From: Psychrobacter sanguinis
Lineage (GTDB): Bacteria > Pseudomonadota > Gammaproteobacteria > Pseudomonadales > Moraxellaceae
DNA length: 64,000 nucleotides
Assembly: GCF_020736705.1 (NCBI RefSeq)
Contig: NZ_CP085990.1
Coordinates: 2,542,001-2,606,000 of the forward strand
Direction: 5' to 3'
Part shown: piece by piece, positions 51,595 through 59,774 of the stretch
How the letters are laid out: every line of letters starts with the position of its first letter
Numbering within the stretch: position 1 is the first letter of the stretch
Position numbers and translations under genes: made by a program
The notes under the pieces: model-generated
What the model was told of the DNA's origin: nothing
The model's database searches: none
Seen by the model: only the letters and a program-made list of their open reading frames with translations

Positions 51595-51719
51595 CAGGGC
51601 AAACGCATACTTTTAAAAAACATTAATATTTTCAGTAACTTATAAACTTAGAAAATAAAAATCTAAATTCATAACTATCTGATTTTAAATAGAATTCCTA
51701 AAAGTGTGCGTTTGCCCTG
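51595..51719. mobile_element. MITE-like element with 21-bp inverted repeats and 10-bp direct repeats
   Basis: A 125-bp element with ends CAGGGCAAACGCATACTTTT(A) at 51595-51615 and the complement at 51699-51719, one mismatch in 21. It is flanked by exact direct repeats TCAATCTTTA at 51585-51594 and 51720-51729. The interior is AT-rich and codes for nothing. It lies in the gap between hpt and the unknown gene at 51749. The structure is that of a non-autonomous transposon; the parent family is unknown to me. Confidence 0.85.
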
Positions 51720-51748
51720 TCAATCTTTACCAATACGCAATAAATGGT

Positions 51749-52411
51749 TTATTTTTCAATAATGAAAGGACGATAAAAACCTACCAAACGGTTTAACGAC
51801 TCTGTTGGTAACTGAGGAAGCAATTTATTAATTGCCATTTCAAGAGCTTTGTTAATTCCTGCTTTGGCCACGGGTACAGATTTACGTTTAATTAGACCCA
51901 AAGGTAGGGTTTCTGAAAAGCGAGTAATAAAGTGATCCACAACTGCATGATTCATAGCAAATAATGCTTTAACCAATTTCTCTTTATCGACAGATTCTGG
52001 TGTAACTGCATCGAAACCCTCTAGAATGGTTTTGGCAGAGGCATCATCCATCTTAAAACCAACACGAGTATTGCCTGAATTATCCTCAAATACAGTTTCG
52101 TTTTTCATATATTCAAAGTTAGGGATAACTTCTTTGTTAGAATCTTTACCCAACAAAATATTCAGCATAGTTTCGGTGGCGCCTTCAATTTTATTGACGA
52201 TACCGCGCATTTTTTCTTGACGCTCTGGATCTGGAATGACACTAATCAAATTAACCAACATATTGTCTAACAGTTCACGTCCAATTTGTTGTGCAATATC
52301 ATTACGTAAAGGGTAGTAGGATACATCTTTGCCAGAGTCAACAATGTGCTCGGCTTCAACAATCATATCTGCTAGCTTGTCTGTAGGTTCAAATCCAAAA
52401 TAGCAAGTCAT
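51749..52411 (-). CDS. Protein of unknown function
   Basis: A 220-residue protein, probably cytoplasmic, without signal peptide or membrane segments, predicted to be mostly helical (ADMIVEAEHIVDSGKDVSYY, GRELLDNMLVNLISVIPD, LVKALFAMNHAVVDHFI). I do not recognise the family. It starts MTCYFGFEPTD at 52411 and ends IIEK. It is upstream of hpt on the same strand, but the MITE-like element lies between them, so co-transcription is uncertain. Confidence 0.65.
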   Translation of the reverse strand: MTCYFGFEPTDKLADMIVEAEHIVDSGKDVSYYPLRNDIAQQIGRELLDNMLVNLISVIPDPERQEKMRGIVNKIEGATETMLNILLGKDSNKEVIPNFEYMKNETVFEDNSGNTRVGFKMDDASAKTILEGFDAVTPESVDKEKLVKALFAMNHAVVDHFITRFSETLPLGLIKRKSVPVAKAGINKALEMAINKLLPQLPTESLNRLVGFYRPFIIEK

Positions 52412-52706
52412 CGTAAGTCCTTTTATGAGTAATTAATGCAGTTTTTAAATATATTCCAAAAAGTATTGTTTAGCAAGACGTTCATCAACTAAATGTATTT
52501 AGTTAATTGTGCTAATATAACTTAATTGTTATAGAGCCACGTAATTCGTTTGAAGACTATCTAGTCATGACAGCATAGGCACCTGAAAATATTTATTCAA
52601 TCTTTAGTTAAATGTTTGTAATTAAATACTATAATTTAATAGGTTGAGTAGCCAGACCTTTGCTAGTGCAACTCTAAAACTCACCCCTCAGGAACAGTTA
52701 CGTATC

Positions 52707-54461
52707 ATGAAAATAAAGTTTGCCTCCTCTGAAGTATCGCAGAGCTCTCCTAAGATTGCCTTGATAATGGTATCAAGTAGCGTTCTGGCACTCATGGGCT
52801 GTCAATCATCATCAACTCAGTTTGCCCCAAATTCTACCCTACAAGCTGGCTCATTAATCTCCTCAGTTGATTATCAAAAAAATACTCAACGTAACCAGCA
52901 AGCTTATCAAAATCAATTTAGCACCGATTCAGGTATTAACAGTGACGAAGAAGCTAAATCGAGACTTTTAACGGCAATAACCAATCATCTAGTAACGCCT
53001 CACGTGTCGGTTAGTCAAACTCTAAAGCATGACTCACCTTTTATTAAAAAGGGCAGTATTGATGAGGGCTCACAAAGTGCCTATAAGACTGTTTTGGATA
53101 TAGCGATACAAGAAGCCTCTGATGAAGAGAATTGGGAAAAGTCTGATGCTTATAGGCAAGAAGAGGGTAGTTCTGAAGAGGCTGTTTTTATTGAGTCAGA
53201 TTATGATGAAGATCATGATGAAAATTATGACTATAAAAATTATGATGCCGATGAGTATGAGGATTATAATGTCTATGAAAGTGATAATCCGTATGACGAG
53301 TACGAAGAGGATACGAGTTATCAGCAACTAATAGACACCTTATACGAGTGGTACAACCGCACGCCAGCACAGATTGAAGCTACCAATTATTATTTCAATC
53401 AAAACATGAGTTTAAATAAAATTAGTGAGTTTGACCCAGTTAATAAGAAACTTAGTATGGTCTATAGCTATGACTTTGCTTCGCCCACAACTTACTATTC
53501 GATACAGTTGCCTTTAGCGCTGGACTTCAACCGCTCTGAGCTGACTTTAGACCCTAGTGCTTTGTTACCATTAGTGGCAATAATATCTCCCGAGCATGCT
53601 CCTTTGCCTGAAGAGCTTGAAGCTACCACCGTGGCCTTTAAACTGCCACAGGACATCATTGATCAAGTTCCTCCATCAGTGATATACGATGCTTTTATTT
53701 CAGCCATTGGTTATAGCCTGAGTGAGCTTGAAACGGCAAACTTTACCGCTTTAGACATCTCTAACGATGCTTATGCCAAGAAAGTTGGGGCCCATTCAGC
53801 AGTAAAGCTTAACTTAGACGCTAAACAGACCGGTAAGTTGTTAGGCATCACTCTAAAACATATGTCTGACACACTGCAAGAATATGTGGATTTACGACCT
53901 GATTTATACCCAAATTCAAACTTTATTAAAGTAGCTTTGGAGAACTGGCAACAAACCAATAAAAAATTCCAAAGCGGTGACCTAGGGTCTTTATTTCAGC
54001 TAATCGAAGCAGTGGCTCCTTTGTCCTTCAACCAAAGTAATTATTATTACTTTGATAGCCGTGGAAAGTTAATAGCCTCTCAATCAAGCTTATTGACTGG
54101 AGGTGATTTTATGGGGGCGACAACCACGCTATTAAGTCAGACTCGATACGATGAGCGTGGCTTTAAATCTCACCCTTTAAGTGAGCTATATCAGCAGTCA
54201 TTTGGGCAACCTTTTTCAAAACAGTCGCCTGCCAGCGTAGATGGCAATGCGTGGATTAAAAAAATCCAAGACCGAAAAGATAAATTGAATCAAGCCTATG
54301 CTGCGCGTAGTGATTATGACAGTGAGGATGCGTTGTTGGGTAATGAGTCACTAAACAGTATTGAGGACGAGGCCTATCAACCTTCTATTAGAATCATTGA
54401 TTATGGCAATGTGAATGACTATGAGAAGGAAGGCGATTATGAGCAGCAATATGAGCAATAA
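52707..54461 (+). CDS. Lipoprotein of unknown function
   Basis: A 584-residue predicted lipoprotein. ATG 52707 (MKIKFASSE) is chosen because it gives a signal peptide ending in the lipobox VLALMGC; the frame is open from TTG 52644. After a Ser/Gln-rich region comes a very acidic Asp/Glu/Tyr-rich stretch (about residues 165-210, with DADEYEDYNVYESDNPYDEY), then a folded domain from about residue 220 on (SLNKISEFDPVNKKLSMVYS, YYSIQLPLALDFNRSELTL). No family recognised. The next gene encodes a second large lipoprotein, and its likely start lies 52 bp after this stop. The two are probably co-transcribed. Confidence 0.7.
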   Translation: MKIKFASSEVSQSSPKIALIMVSSSVLALMGCQSSSTQFAPNSTLQAGSLISSVDYQKNTQRNQQAYQNQFSTDSGINSDEEAKSRLLTAITNHLVTPHVSVSQTLKHDSPFIKKGSIDEGSQSAYKTVLDIAIQEASDEENWEKSDAYRQEEGSSEEAVFIESDYDEDHDENYDYKNYDADEYEDYNVYESDNPYDEYEEDTSYQQLIDTLYEWYNRTPAQIEATNYYFNQNMSLNKISEFDPVNKKLSMVYSYDFASPTTYYSIQLPLALDFNRSELTLDPSALLPLVAIISPEHAPLPEELEATTVAFKLPQDIIDQVPPSVIYDAFISAIGYSLSELETANFTALDISNDAYAKKVGAHSAVKLNLDAKQTGKLLGITLKHMSDTLQEYVDLRPDLYPNSNFIKVALENWQQTNKKFQSGDLGSLFQLIEAVAPLSFNQSNYYYFDSRGKLIASQSSLLTGGDFMGATTTLLSQTRYDERGFKSHPLSELYQQSFGQPFSKQSPASVDGNAWIKKIQDRKDKLNQAYAARSDYDSEDALLGNESLNSIEDEAYQPSIRIIDYGNVNDYEKEGDYEQQYEQ

Positions 54462-54513
54462 GCCGCACAATAACTCAACTCATAATTTACAATTGATAGC
54501 CTTAAGGACTTCC

Positions 54514-56370
54514 ATGAAAACCCCAAGTAAACCTGACTTATATAGAAGACAAAACAAACTGGCTGCGTTATCTCTAGCAGTCCCTTTAGTGCTTAGTGCC
54601 TGTCAGGTAGCGCCCAGCAGCGATCAAAATGCTTTTATGTCTAAAGTAAGTCAATTGCCTAGCGAGCAACAATCTCAAATGGCAAAAGATACCTTATTGC
54701 AGGCATTGCAAAATCAAAGTCGTAGTGATTATACCTACCAAGTAAATGTGTTAGGTTCTAATGAGCAAAGAAGAGAGCGTCTTGCCAATGCCACACCGCA
54801 GCAGTTAGCGATGAGTGATGTGCCCATCAATCACTGTGAACATGTTCATGATGAAGCTTATGTTGAGTTATTGCAGCAAGTAGAGAAAGCTGGCCTTGAA
54901 ATATACGATGCCAAATATTCAGAAGAGAGAGAAGCCATCAAACACGCTTATCAAAAGTGTGTTGCTGCTTTAGAGCAACCTTACTCACAAGTGTCTTATG
55001 AGCAGTGGCTACAACAAGCGGTACAACAAGCAAAAGCTGATTTGGCCAATGCCGAAGCAGGTATTGAGCCAGGTAGAGCTGAAGCTGATAGGGTAGAAGC
55101 AAGTTTAGCTAAAGCTGAGGATGATATTGAAGAGGAGGATTTCGAGAGCTTTAATGAGTCGATTGATGATTCACAATCATTTAGTAGTCCGTTTGGAGAC
55201 ATTAGCGCTGATGCCTTGCCAGGTTATGATGACTCTCATACCAACCTAGATGCCCGCAAGGCCAAACTATTAAATGCCTATTTATTAAATCCTACGAGTA
55301 TTACTGGTTCTGGAGTATATCGAGCTTCAACGGGCAAAGTAAGCATCCTGCCAACTTTCGCTTATCAAAGTCGCAACCTGCAAATGCTAAATAGCCACTT
55401 TATTTATATCGATGCCAAGCAGGGGGCGGTATATTTATGGGCCGAGACCTTTGCCTATATGTTGTCCTCTTCTATAGATCCAAATTTAGGTTTGGAGATG
55501 AAAGACAAGTGGATCAAAATAGATTTAAATGATGGTAGCCTACCCAAAAGCTTCCTTCCAGACTTGCTTAAGGCTCATCTATTGGCTAAAGACAAAATGA
55601 ATGCCAATGCTTCGGCAGAGCAGTATCGCTTTACATCTCCCTCGCAGCTACAAAGCCAATCTTCTAAGCCAGATGAAAAGCATCAGCCTTACTTAAATGA
55701 GGCCGCGCTATTAATTGAACGAAATCTGACTGAACAACAGTACAATGAGGGTATGCAGTTGTATTTAACCACTGTATATGATCAGATGACAAAGAAATAC
55801 CCTCAACTGCTTCAGTCAGAAAATAACAGTGAGCAAACGGATAACCGCAAATACTTTAGTAGTGAGCATATTTTCACCAAAATTTTTGATGCTATTGAAA
55901 AAGCAAAACGAGAAAATTTTGTGACTAAGCCAGACAGCCTAAGTTCTGTTAAAACCATAGAGAGTGATAGCGATGAGAAAGCTAATGAAAAAAAGCCGGC
56001 TATTGAGTATGCAATCAAGGATGAGTCATTAGCAGAGAATAAATGGTTATGGCGTAATGTCTATGGTTTAGACAATAGACAGCGCATTCTTTGGCAATTG
56101 GCACAGCGCCAAGTAGATAACAGTACAAGTCTGCCTTATGGGTCAAATGATTTGCTGTCTGGGGTTCGCTTAGAAGCCTTAACTCAATACGACAACGTAT
56201 CTAGCTCTGCGCCTATGTTTGCAACATTACCAGCAGGCGCTTCTATGCCCTCTAATTCAAACAGCGTGAGCTTACAGAGTTATTTTGAAAATTTAAAGTC
56301 AAGGTATGACAAAGGTGAGGGTAGTGAACAAGGCAAAATCTTGTTTGAAAGCTTGCAACAAATCAGGTGA
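54514..56370 (+). CDS. Second lipoprotein of unknown function
   Basis: A 618-residue predicted lipoprotein. ATG 54514 (MKTPSKPDLYR) is chosen: AAGGA lies five bases upstream and the signal peptide ends in the lipobox LVLSAC; the open frame extends to 54415 and overlaps the previous gene. A charged, helical region (about residues 120-220; LANAEAGIEPGRAEADRVEA) is followed by a domain with TGKVSILPTFAYQSR and KQGAVYLWAETFAYML. Its layout (signal, acidic or low-complexity part, then a domain with a K-x-S-x-x-x-x-Y strand) is like that of the preceding lipoprotein, so the two may be distant paralogues. Function unknown. A strong terminator follows. Confidence 0.72.
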   Translation: MKTPSKPDLYRRQNKLAALSLAVPLVLSACQVAPSSDQNAFMSKVSQLPSEQQSQMAKDTLLQALQNQSRSDYTYQVNVLGSNEQRRERLANATPQQLAMSDVPINHCEHVHDEAYVELLQQVEKAGLEIYDAKYSEEREAIKHAYQKCVAALEQPYSQVSYEQWLQQAVQQAKADLANAEAGIEPGRAEADRVEASLAKAEDDIEEEDFESFNESIDDSQSFSSPFGDISADALPGYDDSHTNLDARKAKLLNAYLLNPTSITGSGVYRASTGKVSILPTFAYQSRNLQMLNSHFIYIDAKQGAVYLWAETFAYMLSSSIDPNLGLEMKDKWIKIDLNDGSLPKSFLPDLLKAHLLAKDKMNANASAEQYRFTSPSQLQSQSSKPDEKHQPYLNEAALLIERNLTEQQYNEGMQLYLTTVYDQMTKKYPQLLQSENNSEQTDNRKYFSSEHIFTKIFDAIEKAKRENFVTKPDSLSSVKTIESDSDEKANEKKPAIEYAIKDESLAENKWLWRNVYGLDNRQRILWQLAQRQVDNSTSLPYGSNDLLSGVRLEALTQYDNVSSSAPMFATLPAGASMPSNSNSVSLQSYFENLKSRYDKGEGSEQGKILFESLQQIR

Positions 56371-56386
56371 TTCAATAAAAGCCGCG

Positions 56387-56424
56387 AAAAGCCAGTTAAA
56401 TATATATTTAACTGGCTTTTTTAT
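56387..56424 (+). terminator. Terminator of the lipoprotein pair
   Basis: A perfect 34-bp palindromic stem, AAAAGCCAGTTAAATAT and its complement (56387-56420), followed by further Ts. Confidence 0.9.
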
Positions 56425-56629
56425 TAGCTATAATAAGATGCGTTAATTTACACAGAAGCAAGAGTTCAGTAATAAAGTCTGCTTAGGTAAGCGACTTAAA
56501 ATAATACCATTACTGACTCTTTAACCTATGATTCCTTTAAGTGACTAAGCTTTTATAGTTATAAACTAAGTTGTTTCACTAGCCTTAGCAGCTGGTCATA
56601 AACAATATAGGCTTTTCAAGGAGTGAAGT

Positions 56630-58297
56630 ATGAACAGTGCAATTGTATTGCTGTTGGGCATTTTAGCCATGCTCGCCGGCTATTTCTTTTATTCTAAATT
56701 TTTTGCTAAACATATTTTAGGGCTGGATAACTCTATTCCCACGCCTGCCCATAGTATGAAGGATGGTATTGATTACGTCCCGACCAATAAATATGTGCTT
56801 TGGGGGCATCACTTTACCTCAGTTGCAGGGGCAGCGCCAATTATTGGACCAGCTATTGCTGTAATTTGGGGCTGGGTACCTGCGGTACTATGGGTCGTGC
56901 TCGGTACGATCTTTATGGCAGGCATCCATGACATGTCCGCTGTATGGGCCAGTATGCGCAATAAGGGTCAATCTATTGGCTCCATTGCAGGTTCGGTAAT
57001 GGGCGGCAGAGTACGTACCTTAATGATGGTGGTTATCTTCTTGCTGCTATTAATGGTCAACGCGGTATTCGGGGTGGTCATTGCCAATATGATGATCAAG
57101 ACGCCGACAGCAGTTATCCCGGTTTGGGGTGCTTTAGTCGTTGCCTTCATCATCGGTCAGTGTATTTATCGCTTTAAGATGAATCTGGTTTTGGTGTCTA
57201 CTGTGGGGGTAATTGCCTTATACGCTCTGATTTATATAGGCACTCTAGTACCAGTGGTGTTGCCTGAAACTATGTTTGGGTTACCAGATAACGCGGTATG
57301 GATTATCTTCTTATTTATATATGCTGCGGTTGCCTCACTATTACCCGTTTGGATGCTTCTACAGCCTCGAGACTACATTAACGGTCTTCAGTTATTCGTG
57401 GGACTAATCTTATTGTTTGGTGCCATATTAGTAGCGACGCCAGATATCGTTGCGCCTGCCCTTAACCATAACTTGCCTGTAGACACACCATCAATTATGC
57501 CATTGTTATTCGTAACGATTGCTTGTGGTGCTATCTCTGGCTTCCATGGTTTGGTCTCTACCGGTACAACTTCTAAGCAGATTGATAAAGAAGAAGATGT
57601 ACGTTTTGTAGGATACTTCGGTGCAGTAGGGGAAGGTTTACTAGCGCTGGGTGCGGTATTGGCGACTACAGCAGGCTTCGCAACCCTAGCAGAGTGGGAA
57701 GGTATATATCAAAAATTCGGCGATGGCTCAATTGGTGCCTTCATTGATGGTGGTGCCACTATTTTAAATAATGGCATGGGAATTGAGATTGTCCTATCAC
57801 AGACTATTCTAACGGTAATGGCTGCCTTATTTGCGGGCACTACTATGGATACTGGGGTGCGTTTACAGCGTTATATTTTCCAAGAGTTTGGTGAAGTTTA
57901 TAACTTGCCTGCCTTGAAAAAAGGTGTGGTTGCTACCTTACTGGCTGTGGGTACCTGTCTATTAATCGCCTTTGGTGCCGGTGGTATCGATGGTTCTGGT
58001 GGTATGATTATCTGGCCGTTATTTGGTACAACGAACCAGTTAATGGCTGCCTTAACCTTGATGATTGTTACAGTGATTTTATTACGCAAAGGCAAGACCG
58101 TATGGTATACCTTAGCGCCACTGACTTTCTTATTATTAATGGCAGTATTTGCCTTAATTCTTCAGTTAAAGAGTTTCTACTTAGAGGGCAACTGGCTGTT
58201 GATCGTGATGGATATCATCATCTTAATCGCCACCATTATGGTTACCTTTGAGAGCTTCTCTGTATTGCGCCGTGAATGGAAGCAACATAGAGGTTAA
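56630..58297 (+). CDS. cstA: Carbon starvation protein A family transporter
   Basis: A 555-residue membrane protein with about fifteen hydrophobic segments. It matches the CstA family, whose E. coli members CstA and BtsT import pyruvate or peptides. Family marks are GHHFTSVAGAAPIIGPAIAV, GIHDMSAVWASMRNKGQSIG, SGFHGLVSTGTTSKQI and LFGTTNQLMAALTL. It is shorter than E. coli CstA (about 700), as in many short-form members. AAGGAG six bases before ATG 56630 sets the start. A terminator at 58348 separates it from the small Cys-Cys protein gene, which in E. coli has the counterpart ybdD behind cstA. Confidence 0.93.
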   Translation: MNSAIVLLLGILAMLAGYFFYSKFFAKHILGLDNSIPTPAHSMKDGIDYVPTNKYVLWGHHFTSVAGAAPIIGPAIAVIWGWVPAVLWVVLGTIFMAGIHDMSAVWASMRNKGQSIGSIAGSVMGGRVRTLMMVVIFLLLLMVNAVFGVVIANMMIKTPTAVIPVWGALVVAFIIGQCIYRFKMNLVLVSTVGVIALYALIYIGTLVPVVLPETMFGLPDNAVWIIFLFIYAAVASLLPVWMLLQPRDYINGLQLFVGLILLFGAILVATPDIVAPALNHNLPVDTPSIMPLLFVTIACGAISGFHGLVSTGTTSKQIDKEEDVRFVGYFGAVGEGLLALGAVLATTAGFATLAEWEGIYQKFGDGSIGAFIDGGATILNNGMGIEIVLSQTILTVMAALFAGTTMDTGVRLQRYIFQEFGEVYNLPALKKGVVATLLAVGTCLLIAFGAGGIDGSGGMIIWPLFGTTNQLMAALTLMIVTVILLRKGKTVWYTLAPLTFLLLMAVFALILQLKSFYLEGNWLLIVMDIIILIATIMVTFESFSVLRREWKQHRG

Positions 58298-58347
58298 ACT
58301 GATCTAGAATTAAGACAGTAGCAGTATTATAGAATTTAGGATTTGAA

Positions 58348-58377
58348 GAAACGCTGACTTAGGTTGGCGTTTTTTTA
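58348..58377 (+). terminator. Terminator of cstA
   Basis: AAACGCTGAC pairs with GTTGGCGTTT (two wobble pairs) around a TTAG loop, followed by seven Ts. Confidence 0.87.
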
Positions 58378-58446
58378 TGACGACTTACCGATAGGATGTG
58401 GTATTTTATTAACTATCATTGGAATTTATATTAGATGGAGAAGATC

Positions 58447-58713
58447 ATGAGTGAGCAGCGGTCACTATTTAGCAGATTTGTAGAAGGGCTAAATGAGTTT
58501 TACCATGCGCCTTACCGTCAGACCTTAGCTAGAGCGGCTCGTGATGAAGAAGATTTATTTATGCTGTTACTTTTCTCAGAAAGCCTAGGTATTGATAATC
58601 CTGCCAGCTTTTATACTTTAGAGTTACAGCCTATATTTTTAGAAAAATTCCACGAATGGCATCTACGTATGGGCATGCCGCGCTGTCCACTACAACACGG
58701 TGGGTGTTGCTAG
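58447..58713 (+). CDS. Small protein ending in Cys-Cys (cory-CC-star-like)
   Basis: An 88-residue soluble protein whose last residues are PRCPLQHGGCC, directly before the stop. ATG 58447 is chosen because GGAG lies six bases upstream; ATG 58435 is a weaker alternative. The body is helical (FVEGLNEFYHAPYRQTLARA, EEDLFMLLLFSESLGI). The C-terminal Cys pair is the mark of the small family I know as cory-CC-star, and recalls YbdD behind E. coli cstA, which also ends in Cys-Cys. It sits between cstA and an ArsA-type ATPase, 50 bp from the latter. The four cysteines and one His at the end could bind a metal; this is inference. Confidence 0.65.
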   Translation: MSEQRSLFSRFVEGLNEFYHAPYRQTLARAARDEEDLFMLLLFSESLGIDNPASFYTLELQPIFLEKFHEWHLRMGMPRCPLQHGGCC

Positions 58714-58763
58714 CAGAGGCTCTCAAACACAAACAAGTTAAAAATAATTAAAGAAGAATAATT

Positions 58764-59774
58764 ATGGAAAAACTATCAAGCTTAGTTCAGCAGCTGTTAC
58801 ACACACCCATAATATTTGTTGGCGGTAAAGGCGGGGTAGGTAAAACCACCACAGCAGCTGCTCTGGCCGCAAAATTTGCTGAGCAACAGCAAAAGGCCTT
58901 AATTGTCTCTACCGACCCGGCGCATAGCTTAGGTGATGTGTTTGCTCTGAACTTAGCCAGCAGTTCTGCTAAGAATAAGCCCAAGGCGCTAACTGAATAT
59001 TTAGATGCGCTCGAGCTTGACCCTGACCTTATCATCGATGAGCACTTTGCTAGGGTCGAGAAAACCATCAGTAGTTATGCCAACCCCGATATGATGCCGA
59101 AGATTAGAGAGCATCTGCAGTTATCAAAAAGTGCTCCAGGGGCGCAAGAAGCGGCCATGCTAGAGGCCATTTGCCGCTATTTGGTAGACAGCGTAGAGCA
59201 AGGTATTTATCATCATATAATTTTTGATACCGCGCCCACAGGACACACTTTAAGATTGTTGATGCTACCAGAGATGATGGAGGCTTGGACCGATGGACTG
59301 CTTACTCAGCAGCGACGCCAAGCTAAGTTAAAAGGCGCAGCAGATAACCTTGCAACCAAAAAGACAAAATCTGCACTAAGTAACCCGTTTGAAGACGCCA
59401 AACCGGTGGATAAATGGCAACAAGCGGTTGATGTGCTAAATGCTCGCAAGAATTTGTTTAAAAGAGCAGGTGAGCTGCTACATGATAGACAAAAAACGGC
59501 GGTGGTATTGGTGCTAACCGCAGATAATTTGCCCATTGAGGAGACGCGCCGAGCTGTGAATCAGCTAAAAGAGGCCAATTTGGCCCCAGCTGCCTTAGTG
59601 GTCAACCAGCTAATTGAGGCTGAGCAAAGTGATCAGTTTTGGCAAAATAGGGCAATACGCCAGCAAAGCTTGGTAAAAGATATCCAGAGCTATTTTGTTG
59701 ATTGCCCTATCTATGGTATTTACTTACAGCCCTCAGATGTGCGGGGAAAAAAGGCGCTCACTAAACTGAATTAA
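58764..59774 (+). CDS. ArsA/Get3-family ATPase
   Basis: A 336-residue soluble P-loop ATPase of the ArsA/Get3 type. The deviant Walker A is GGKGGVGKTT (residues 20-29), followed by VSTDPAHSLGDVF, and the switch region is IIFDTAPTGHTLRLLMLPE near residue 150. A single ATPase unit is present, as in Get3 and bacterial single-domain ArsA proteins. No arsB or arsR is near, so arsenite pumping is unlikely. Roles in membrane-protein handling or metal handling are open. It follows the Cys-Cys protein gene by 50 bp, so the two are probably one operon. Its stop overlaps that of the converging GTPase gene by 4 bp. Confidence 0.9.
   Translation: MEKLSSLVQQLLHTPIIFVGGKGGVGKTTTAAALAAKFAEQQQKALIVSTDPAHSLGDVFALNLASSSAKNKPKALTEYLDALELDPDLIIDEHFARVEKTISSYANPDMMPKIREHLQLSKSAPGAQEAAMLEAICRYLVDSVEQGIYHHIIFDTAPTGHTLRLLMLPEMMEAWTDGLLTQQRRQAKLKGAADNLATKKTKSALSNPFEDAKPVDKWQQAVDVLNARKNLFKRAGELLHDRQKTAVVLVLTADNLPIEETRRAVNQLKEANLAPAALVVNQLIEAEQSDQFWQNRAIRQQSLVKDIQSYFVDCPIYGIYLQPSDVRGKKALTKLN

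Noticed and set aside
58764..59774. Arsenite efflux operon
   Set aside because: The ATPase is of the ArsA family but there is no arsB, arsD or arsR, and the neighbours are a transporter of the CstA family and a small Cys-Cys protein.
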